Shown in pieces: positions 1 through 5,031 of a stretch of DNA of 5,861 nt. Source of the DNA: Anaerolineae bacterium (GTDB taxonomy: Bacteria; Chloroflexota; Anaerolineae; SpSt-313); the NCBI GenBank assembly GCA_023511475.1, contig JAIMBM010000215.1, forward strand, positions 1 to 5,861. Reading direction: 5' to 3'. The notes beneath the pieces were generated by a model. It saw only the letters and a program-made list of their open reading frames with translations, searched no databases and had not been told where the DNA came from. How positions within the stretch are numbered: the first letter of the stretch is position 1; each line of letters opens with the position of its first letter. The translations under genes and the position numbers were made by a program.

Positions 1-164
1 GCACTCTGGAGTTGCAGCACATCGCGGCTGCCGCTCGGCGTGTTCCGAGCAGCAGCGTGGGCGGCGGGTGGTCCGCTGGGACGGGTGCCAGGGCGCTATC
101 TCATGAGCATACCTCCGTGCCATGCGCTGAACGCGAGGCTGAACACGTACGAGGCCATCACCCT
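1..164. other. Leading region without a convincing gene
   Basis: No reading frame here has a ribosome binding site, recognisable motif or natural end that would make it a believable gene. On the + strand one frame is open from the window edge to a TGA at 166-168, so the last ~55 codons of an upstream gene cannot be excluded. The translated stretch matches nothing I recognise. On the minus strand an open frame from an ATG at 123 runs off the window edge but has no Shine-Dalgarno and is arginine-rich. The stretch is best read as upstream intergenic sequence leading into the promoter at 165. Confidence 0.45.
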
Positions 165-193
165 TTGACACGCCGTACCCCGGCCACTATACT
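165..193 (+). promoter_or_regulatory. Sigma70-type promoter of the acetyltransferase/membrane-protein operon
   Basis: A perfect -35 hexamer TTGACA (165-170) is followed by a 17-bp spacer and a -10 hexamer TATACT (188-193, five of six consensus positions). Transcription would start near 200, giving a leader of about 38 nt before the TTG start codon at 239. Both hexamers and the spacing are close to the housekeeping consensus, so this should be a strong, largely constitutive promoter. No operator-like palindrome overlaps it that I can see. Confidence 0.85.
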
Positions 194-223
194 GCCGCTC
201 GGGTCTAGCTGCACGCCCGCCAT

Positions 224-228
224 GGAGG
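224..228 (+). promoter_or_regulatory. Ribosome binding site deciding a TTG start
   Basis: GGAGG lies 10 nt before the TTG at 239. In that frame a TAG stop at 206-208 closes the upstream side. Apart from a CTG at 209 there is no other initiation codon before 239, and the first in-frame ATG is deep in the gene (residue 207). The ATG at 222 is in another frame. The Shine-Dalgarno therefore fixes the TTG start. Confidence 0.8.
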
Positions 229-238
229 CCAACCAGAG

Positions 239-1126
239 TTGGCAGACTGGTTCATTCGCCCCTATGCTGGCACTCGAGAGGATGCCCTCGAGCTCCTCGA
301 GGTTGAGAAGCGGTCCTTTGGTGAGTGCCCATACTCTGCCCAAGAGCTAGCCGCGCGGCTTGCTCGCCCCGAGCAGCGCGTGTGGCTCGCCGAGGCCGCA
401 GGCCGCGTCGTCGGCTTTCTGTCGGGGCTGGAGACGCTCGGGCTGGGTGGCCCCCGGCTGGAGGCGGACCTCCTCGGCGTCCATCCGGACTGGCGCGGAA
501 AGGGGATTGCCACAGCGCTGCTCCTGGCGCTCCGCCGTCAGGCCGACGGACGGAAGAGCGTCCGTGGTGTCGTCAGTGTGCACAACCCCGCCTCTGCCCG
601 CGCCTTCGCGCGGGCCGGCTTTGCACCTTCCGAGCATGCGTGCGATCTGCTGCTTTACCGCATCCGCGGCCGCACACCCCGCGCGCTGCCGGCCTGGGGT
701 GGTGCTGTGCGCCCCCTCGCGCAGCGCATCGAAGCGGACCAGCTTGCCGCCATCGCCCGGGGCGACCTCCTGACGACCGACCGCCTCCTGAAAGGCTCGC
801 AGGAAACCGGCGTCACGGTGCTGATCGCTGAGAAGGAGGCCGCGATCAGGTCGGGAATGGAGCTTCTCGAGGTGCACACCCTCCTCTACTCAGGGCTGTG
901 GATCGAATCGATACTACCCTCGGAAGCCTGGGGACCCGCCCTCCGTGCCATGGTTGCCGCTGCCATCGAGCTGGCCAAAGCGCGGGGGTTGGACGAGGTC
1001 GGCTGCCTCGTCCCGCAGGACCGGTGGTCGCTCCGAGCGACGCTCCTCGAAGAGGGCTTTTCGCCACTGGACCGCTATCGCATGTGGCAGGCGCACCCCC
1101 TGCCGACGGAGCGAGCGTCCCTATGA
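239..1126 (+). CDS. GNAT family N-acetyltransferase with a degenerate second GNAT half
   Basis: Predicted cytosolic acetyl-CoA-dependent N-acetyltransferase of 295 aa; the acceptor substrate is unknown. The N-terminal half (about residues 5-140) is a recognisable GNAT domain. It has the acetyl-CoA pyrophosphate-binding motif A (V81-HPDW-RGKGIA, the R/QxxGxG/A signature at 86-91) and the later NPASARAFARAGF element (116-128) typical of motif B. The C-terminal half (about 155-285) repeats the same order: a beta-strand region (VHTLLYSGLWIES, 212-224), a long helix (235-249) and an ending 'LEEGFSPLDRYRMW' (270-283). It lacks a clear RxxGxG motif, so I infer a tandem-GNAT protein with an inactive or structural second half. 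A single GNAT is usually about 150-180 aa, so 295 fits two. Translation starts at TTG after GGAGG. The TGA stop overlaps the ATG of the next gene (1123-1126), so the two are very probably translationally coupled. Confidence 0.85.
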   Translation: MADWFIRPYAGTREDALELLEVEKRSFGECPYSAQELAARLARPEQRVWLAEAAGRVVGFLSGLETLGLGGPRLEADLLGVHPDWRGKGIATALLLALRRQADGRKSVRGVVSVHNPASARAFARAGFAPSEHACDLLLYRIRGRTPRALPAWGGAVRPLAQRIEADQLAAIARGDLLTTDRLLKGSQETGVTVLIAEKEAAIRSGMELLEVHTLLYSGLWIESILPSEAWGPALRAMVAAAIELAKARGLDEVGCLVPQDRWSLRATLLEEGFSPLDRYRMWQAHPLPTERASL

Positions 1127-1854
1127 GCCACCGCTGGACCAGAGCTGCGGCGCTGGCAGCCAGAGTCCTCGTCGGGCTCGCCGCAGCAGCTCTGTGCGTG
1201 CTCCTCCTCACCACATGGCGCCGCCCTCTCCTCACCCTGTTCGAGGAGCCGGGGCACCTCCAAGGCCTGGTTCGGCAGCTGGGACCGGCCGGGCCGCTCG
1301 CCGTCGTCCTGCTGCAGGCAGCGCAGGTGCTGCTCGCACCCATTCCCGGCCAGGCCGTCAGCGTTGCCAGTGGGTTCCTGTTCGGACCCTGGCTCGGTAC
1401 GCTTTACAGCATGCTCGGCCTCTTGGCCGGCACGGTCGCTGGGCTCTGGCTCGTGCGCCGCTGGGGTCGGCCGCTTGTAGAGCGCCTCGTCGATCCCCAG
1501 ACGCTGGCGCGGATCGACCAGCTCGCCGGTGCCCTGGGAGCGCCGCTGCTCTTTCTCGTCTGCGTGCTGCCCTTCCTGCCAGACGACCTCATCGTCCTCG
1601 CGGCCGGGCTGAGCCGCATACCCCTCGCCGCCATCGTGGCAGCGGCACTCCTCGGGCGGCTGCCCAGCGTGCTGCTCGCCGCCCACCTCGGACGCGGCGC
1701 CACGGCCCTCCGCCTGACCACCCCTCAATGGCTCGTCATCATCGTCGCCACTCTGGTGCTGACGGCAATAGCCTACGCCCTACGCGGGCATGGCGAGCGG
1801 GCCGTCTGGTCACTCCTCGAGCGCATAGGCAGGCAGAGGGAAAGCAAGGACTGA
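1123..1854 (+). CDS. VTT-domain (TVP38/TMEM64, DedA-like) integral membrane protein
   Basis: Multi-pass inner-membrane protein of 243 aa. The start is ATG 1123, which overlaps the preceding stop as ATGA; GGAG at 1108-1111 is a moderate ribosome binding site. The frame extends upstream to 898, but only inside the acetyltransferase gene, so the shorter start is right. Hydrophobic segments lie at about 11-30, 57-74, 82-108, 139-161, 168-188 and 201-220. The family signature is visible as a proline/glycine re-entrant segment, LLAPIPGQAVSVASGFLFGP (70-89), then a paired segment VLPFLPDDLIVLAAGLSRIP (148-167) and GRLPSVLLAAHLG (178-190). The VTT/DedA superfamily includes lipid scramblases and undecaprenyl-phosphate or phospholipid flippases. 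A role in lipid translocation or envelope maintenance is therefore reasonable, but the substrate cannot be read from the sequence. Its pairing with an acetyltransferase may mean a shared envelope task, which is inference only. Confidence 0.85.
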   Translation: MSHRWTRAAALAARVLVGLAAAALCVLLLTTWRRPLLTLFEEPGHLQGLVRQLGPAGPLAVVLLQAAQVLLAPIPGQAVSVASGFLFGPWLGTLYSMLGLLAGTVAGLWLVRRWGRPLVERLVDPQTLARIDQLAGALGAPLLFLVCVLPFLPDDLIVLAAGLSRIPLAAIVAAALLGRLPSVLLAAHLGRGATALRLTTPQWLVIIVATLVLTAIAYALRGHGERAVWSLLERIGRQRESKD

Positions 1855-1954
1855 GACGCTTATGTGACCCATGGATCTTCTGCGGAGTGCGGCGCAAGGG
1901 ACGCAAGCAACCCACCGAATGGATTCGGGGCTGCGGGGCCTTCCGGGGACCCCA

Positions 1955-1976
1955 CGGGCTGCCCGCGGGCAGCCCG
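1955..1976. repeat. Perfect 22-bp palindrome
   Basis: The sequence reads identically on both strands, centred between 1965 and 1966, with arms CGGGCTGCCCG and CGGGCAGCCCG. As RNA it would form a very GC-rich hairpin. As DNA it could also be a dimeric protein site. It lies 100 bp after the membrane-protein stop codon and is the strongest symmetric element of the gap. Confidence 0.75.
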
Positions 1977-2014
1977 AACGCCAACCGTCGATCTGCGTCG
2001 ACGGGGAACGGGCC

Positions 2015-2034
2015 CCGCCCGCGAAGGCGGGCGG
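2015..2034. terminator. GC-rich hairpin, possible bidirectional terminator without T-run
   Basis: An 8-bp stem CCGCCCGC/GCGGGCGG closes a GAAG tetraloop. It lies about 160 bp after the + strand stop (1854) and about 110 bp after the minus-strand stop (2144). It could terminate either transcript, but there is no poly-T tract on either side, so intrinsic termination is uncertain. Confidence 0.35.
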
Positions 2035-2143
2035 TTGGCACCACAGGCGCCTCTGGCGCGCGAAGCGCGTGCGATGCGATTTCAATCGCCGGCTTCGTTA
2101 CGTCTGCCCCAGCGGCCAGTTCGCAAGCAATATGTGGGTCGCA

Positions 2144-3526
2144 TTAGGGACCCGGGGCGCGCTTGACCCGCCAGATGGTGCCTGTGCCTGCCTCGCCTAC
2201 CCAGCCCTCCTTGCCCAGCTCCAGGACGCCGAAATCCACAATGTAGAGGCTGCCGTCCGGGCCGAACCGGGCCTGTATGGGCCGCTCCAGCCCACCCCGG
2301 TCGCTCACCGAGCCCGGCAGGCCGCTGCGATTGACGGCAAAGTCCTCGACGGTGCCCGCCTTCACATCCACAACCACCACCCGGTGCCCGATGCCAGGCA
2401 TCGGCGGCAGACGCTCCGGCGGCGCGAGGAGCGCTCCGAACTCGGCCACGAAGGCCCGGTCCAGGTATCCGAACTCGGGATACAGGCAAAAGTCGAGCCT
2501 TGCTGGCGCGGCGTGCAGCCCAAAGGAGACGACCGGCGCCGGGGGAGCGGTCCGCCCCCTCAAGAGCTCCTCGTGGTTGGCGATGAGGAACTCGTGCCGC
2601 GGTGCGTCGGGCGGCTTGAAGGCCGGGTCGGTGACCGGCTGCCCGGCGTAATAGTCGGGCCAGCCGTACCAGACGCCTTCCTCCACCTCCCACAACGTAT
2701 CCGGATCGCCCGAGATCGCGCGCGGCGGTACCCGGTTGGCGCCGTTGTTAGTGACATAGAGGCGGCCGTCCCGGGAAAAGGCCAGGCCGAAGGGGTTGCG
2801 AAAGCCCCACGCGAACACGCGCAGGTCCGATCCGTCGGGGTTGGCGCTCATGATGGCGCCGTTGGCGGCCCGTCCCGGGCGGGCGCCGGGGATGCGCTGT
2901 CCGGGGGAGGTCGGCGTCCCCCAGGAGGAGAAGGCGCCGGTGAGACGCCGCTCGCCGGTTGCCATGTCCTCCGTCTCATAGTTCTGGCCGGTGAGGATGA
3001 CGTCCGCCCCCGGGATGTCGTGCTCGGTCACGCGGTCCGTCGAGCGCAGCCGGTCCAGGGCGTAGAGATCGATCACCCCGGCATTCGACACCGTCCCCTG
3101 GCCAAAGTACATCCGACCGTCGGGGCCAAAGGCCAGGCTGTTGTTCTCGTGCAGTCCCCAGGAGGGAAGCCCCGAGATCAGATCGCGAACACAGCCGTTC
3201 CCCGCGACCGATATGGCTCCCTGCCGGGAGACGTAGAGCTTCCCGCTATGGTAGATGATGTCGTTGATCAGCCGGGGGAAGGGCCCGGCAACCATCTCGC
3301 GCGTACCGTCCCGGTCGACGCGCACCACGCGAACCTCCGTCGGCGCGACCCGGCCAAACGGAACGGTGCTCTCGGCCACGAGGAGGTTCCCGTCGTCATC
3401 CCAGGTCACCGCGGTAGGATAGTTCAGGCCGACGGCAACCGGCTCGATGCGGTAGCCGGCGGGCAGGCGGATCTCCTCCGCACGGACCGGCCGCGCCGGT
3501 GCCTTGACCGCCTCGACAGCCGGCAT
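2144..3526 (-). CDS. Glucose/sorbosone dehydrogenase-like (PQQ-dependent sugar dehydrogenase family) beta-propeller protein
   Basis: 460-aa protein, last of three tandem paralogues. Family features are the blade motifs 'xxDGxLYVxxxG' at about 42-52, 93-100, 134-144, 251-262 and 422-433, the WGFRNPFGLAF block (240-250), YGWPDYY (287-293) and FVAEFG (359-364). Members typically oxidise sugars or other alcohols/aldehydes using PQQ bound in a six-bladed propeller. Aligned by eye with remembered Acinetobacter soluble glucose dehydrogenase, H126 falls at its catalytic His144 and R243-N244 at its PQQ-contacting Arg228-Asn229. YGWP matches the YGWP near its calcium site. Catalytic competence is therefore plausible; the substrate is unknown. 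The start is ATG 3526 with AAGGAG (3542-3537) 10 nt upstream, and no in-frame start codon lies between the preceding gene and this ATG. There is no hydrophobic signal peptide, which is odd because PQQ enzymes are normally extracytoplasmic. The only cysteines are C112 and C347. The stop is TAA. Confidence 0.82.
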   Translation of the reverse strand: MPAVEAVKAPARPVRAEEIRLPAGYRIEPVAVGLNYPTAVTWDDDGNLLVAESTVPFGRVAPTEVRVVRVDRDGTREMVAGPFPRLINDIIYHSGKLYVSRQGAISVAGNGCVRDLISGLPSWGLHENNSLAFGPDGRMYFGQGTVSNAGVIDLYALDRLRSTDRVTEHDIPGADVILTGQNYETEDMATGERRLTGAFSSWGTPTSPGQRIPGARPGRAANGAIMSANPDGSDLRVFAWGFRNPFGLAFSRDGRLYVTNNGANRVPPRAISGDPDTLWEVEEGVWYGWPDYYAGQPVTDPAFKPPDAPRHEFLIANHEELLRGRTAPPAPVVSFGLHAAPARLDFCLYPEFGYLDRAFVAEFGALLAPPERLPPMPGIGHRVVVVDVKAGTVEDFAVNRSGLPGSVSDRGGLERPIQARFGPDGSLYIVDFGVLELGKEGWVGEAGTGTIWRVKRAPGP

Positions 3527-3582
3527 AGGCTCGACACTCCTTTCCGTTGAGATGATATGCCCCGCAGGCGTCGGGCACGGAC

Positions 3583-3618
3583 CGGCCGGGCTGCAGACGT
3601 TCGGTTGCAGCCCGGCCG
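3583..3618 (-). terminator. Strong 13-bp-stem hairpin between two paralogues
   Basis: The arms CGGCCGGGCTGCA (3583-3595) and TGCAGCCCGGCCG (3606-3618) are perfectly complementary around a 10-nt loop. On the minus strand the hairpin begins 10 nt after the TAG of the upstream paralogue, the usual place for a terminator. No T-run follows it, so it could be a weak terminator, an attenuator lowering expression of the last gene, or a 3'-end stabiliser. A -10-like TATCAT (3557-3552) lies between it and the next gene's ribosome binding site, but I see no matching -35, so a separate promoter is only a possibility. Confidence 0.6.
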
Positions 3619-3628
3619 CCGCAGTCCT

Positions 3629-5017
3629 CTAGCCGGTGCGCGACACCTGCCACACAACCCCGGTGCCGGGGATCGCCTCCCAGGTGCGCTCCCCCTCCTG
3701 CCAGCGCAGGATGCCGAGGTCGACGATGTAGAGGTTCCCATCCGGGCCAAACTTGGCCTCGATGGGCCGCTCCAGCCCCCCTCCGCCGCCCGCCGAGGCC
3801 GGGCCGCCCCCGCGGTTGACGGCAAAGTCATACACCGTGCCGTCGCTCACGTCGACGCGCACCACTCGGAATCCCTGAGAGAGATCCGGCGGCATGCCGC
3901 CCATCGGAGCCAGCACGGGTCCAAACTCGGCCACAAAGGCCTGATCGACAAAGCCAAAGTCCGGGTGCAGGCAAAAGTCGAGCTTGGCCGCCGAGACCAT
4001 CTCACCGAAGGAGGTGACCGGCATGTGCGGGCGCGGTTGGCCGCCGAGCAGTTCCTCGTGGTTGGCGATGAGGAACTCCTGACGCGGAGCTCCCGGCGCC
4101 TGGAGGGAGGGATCGGTGATGGGCCGGCCGGCAAAATAGTCGGGCCAGCCGTACCATTGGCCCTCCTCTACGAGCCAGAGCGTGTCCGGATCGCCGGCCA
4201 CGGGGCGCGGCGGCAGGGGATTGGCGCCGGCGTTGGTGGCATACAGCCGTCCTTCCGGCCCGAAAGCCAGGCCGAAGGGATAGCGGAAGCCCCAGGCATA
4301 GACGCGCAGGTCGGAGCCATCCCAGTTGGCCCTCATGATGGCGCCGCTGGCCGCCTGCCCCTTCGCCGGGCCGGGTATCCGGTGCCCGGCGGGGGTCGGC
4401 GTCCCCCACGGCGAGAAGGCGCCGGTGAGGCGGGTCTCGCCCGTCCGCGGGTGCTCGACCTCATAGTTCTGGCCGGTGAGGACCACGCTGGCGCCGGGGA
4501 TGTCGTGGGCATCGAGGGCGCCGGTGAGCTCCTCCATATCGGCGAGGGCCAGCGGCCCGACGACACCGGCGTTCGACACGGTCCCCTGCCCGAAGTACAT
4601 GCGTCCGGCCGTGTCAAAGACGATCGACGTGTTCTGGTACATGCCATAGGAGGGCAGGCCAACGATCAGGTCCCGTATGCAGCCATCCTGCAGGACCGAT
4701 ATCTTGCCGCGGTGCGATACATAGAGCATCCCGCGGTACACGGTGATGTCGTTGATGAGCTGCGTAAAGCCGCCCGCGACCGCTGTGAGCGACCCATCGG
4801 CCTCGAGGCGAAGGATGCGCCGCTCCGTGTCGGCCACGACCCCGTGCCCGGGCAGTCCGCCCTCCGCGATCAGCAGGTTCCCGTCGACATCCCAGCTCAC
4901 CGAGGTCGGGTAGTTCAGCTCTGTGAGCACCGGTCGGATGCTGTAGCCGGCTGGGAGCTCGATGCTTGCCGGATCGATGGTCCGGGTAATCGGGCTGATG
5001 CGCTCAGACACACGCAT
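3629..5017 (-). CDS. Glucose/sorbosone dehydrogenase-like beta-propeller protein with altered active-site residues
   Basis: 462-aa paralogue of both neighbours; conserved blocks match the downstream copy at roughly 70-80% by eye. It shares the DGxLY blade motifs, YGWPDYF (289-295), ANHEELL (318-324), LDFC (346-349) and FGPDGNLYIVDLG (423-435). The start is taken as ATG 5017, because AAGGAG at 5031-5026 is 8 nt upstream. A GTG at 5026 would overlap that Shine-Dalgarno. With this start the LPAGY motif falls at residues 21-25, exactly as in the downstream paralogue. Y127 replaces the His that aligns with the sugar dehydrogenase catalytic base, and the Arg-Asn pair reads R245-Y246. It may therefore be non-catalytic, act on a different substrate, or serve as a binding or structural partner; this is inference. 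It has no signal peptide and only two cysteines (C113, C349). The TAG stop is followed by a strong hairpin. Confidence 0.82.
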   Translation of the reverse strand: MRVSERISPITRTIDPASIELPAGYSIRPVLTELNYPTSVSWDVDGNLLIAEGGLPGHGVVADTERRILRLEADGSLTAVAGGFTQLINDITVYRGMLYVSHRGKISVLQDGCIRDLIVGLPSYGMYQNTSIVFDTAGRMYFGQGTVSNAGVVGPLALADMEELTGALDAHDIPGASVVLTGQNYEVEHPRTGETRLTGAFSPWGTPTPAGHRIPGPAKGQAASGAIMRANWDGSDLRVYAWGFRYPFGLAFGPEGRLYATNAGANPLPPRPVAGDPDTLWLVEEGQWYGWPDYFAGRPITDPSLQAPGAPRQEFLIANHEELLGGQPRPHMPVTSFGEMVSAAKLDFCLHPDFGFVDQAFVAEFGPVLAPMGGMPPDLSQGFRVVRVDVSDGTVYDFAVNRGGGPASAGGGGGLERPIEAKFGPDGNLYIVDLGILRWQEGERTWEAIPGTGVVWQVSRTG

Positions 5018-5025
5018 GTGAACCA

Positions 5026-5031
5026 CTCCTT
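5026..5031 (-). promoter_or_regulatory. Ribosome binding site fused to the upstream stop codon (TAAGGAG)
   Basis: On the minus strand the TAA stop of the truncated paralogue (5032-5030) runs directly into AAGGAG (5031-5026), 8 nt before the ATG at 5017. Ribosomes finishing the first gene sit on the start signal of the second, which indicates translational coupling. The site also argues against the GTG at 5026, which it overlaps. Confidence 0.8.

Larger units (their letters stand above)
1915..2089. repeat. Cluster of seven short inverted repeats (REP/MITE-like) between convergent genes
   Basis: Successive palindromes fill this stretch. They are CCGAAT/ATTCGG (1915-1928), the perfect palindrome at 1955-1976, CGTCGA/TCGACG (1986-2003), CCGCCCGC/GCGGGCGG (2015-2034), a 16-bp palindrome with one mismatched pair (2041-2056), CGCGC/GCGCG with a GAA loop (2057-2069), and GCGAT/ATCGC (2076-2089). 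A longer-range pair, CCAACCG (1981-1987) and CGGTTGG (2032-2038), could enclose two of these as a branched structure. No reading frame here is believable. The gap lies between two genes that converge, where dense hairpins could stop or protect transcripts from either side, but none has a T-run. The mosaic look suggests a dispersed intergenic repeat. I do not recognise a named family. Confidence 0.6.
1902..2130. repeat. 9-bp direct repeat bracketing the palindrome-rich block
   Basis: CGCAAGCAA occurs at 1902-1910 and again in the same orientation at 2122-2130, enclosing 211 bp that contain almost all the inverted repeats of this gap. The arrangement resembles a target-site duplication around a small non-autonomous element. 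However, the enclosed ends do not form clear terminal inverted repeats, and a 9-mer repeat in a gap of this size can arise by chance. Confidence 0.35.

Noticed and set aside
65..100. GGGTGGTCCGC resembling the conserved T-box riboswitch sequence GGGTGGNACCGCG
   Set aside because: The key A is missing and no matching stem I, specifier loop or terminator pairing is visible. The downstream gene is an acetyltransferase with its own promoter at 165, not an aminoacyl-tRNA synthetase or amino-acid gene.
84..123. Minus-strand GGAGG followed by ATG CTC ATG AGA TAG near 100-115, a possible tiny leader peptide
   Set aside because: Only four codons long, with the Shine-Dalgarno almost touching the ATG and no downstream minus-strand gene visible in the window.
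12..350. 112-codon open frame starting near the window edge
   Set aside because: It overlaps the promoter, the ribosome binding site and the start of the acetyltransferase. Its composition is Ser/Arg-rich with no motif, and its first ATG lacks a ribosome binding site.
898..1122. Longer N-terminus for the membrane protein starting at 898
   Set aside because: It would lie entirely within the acetyltransferase coding region in another frame, with no membrane or family motif. The ATGA overlap at 1123 is the natural start.
1871..3550. Long open frame of 559 codons on the + strand
   Set aside because: It crosses the palindrome-rich gap and then runs antisense to a clearly recognised propeller gene. 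It shows no family motifs and no Shine-Dalgarno.
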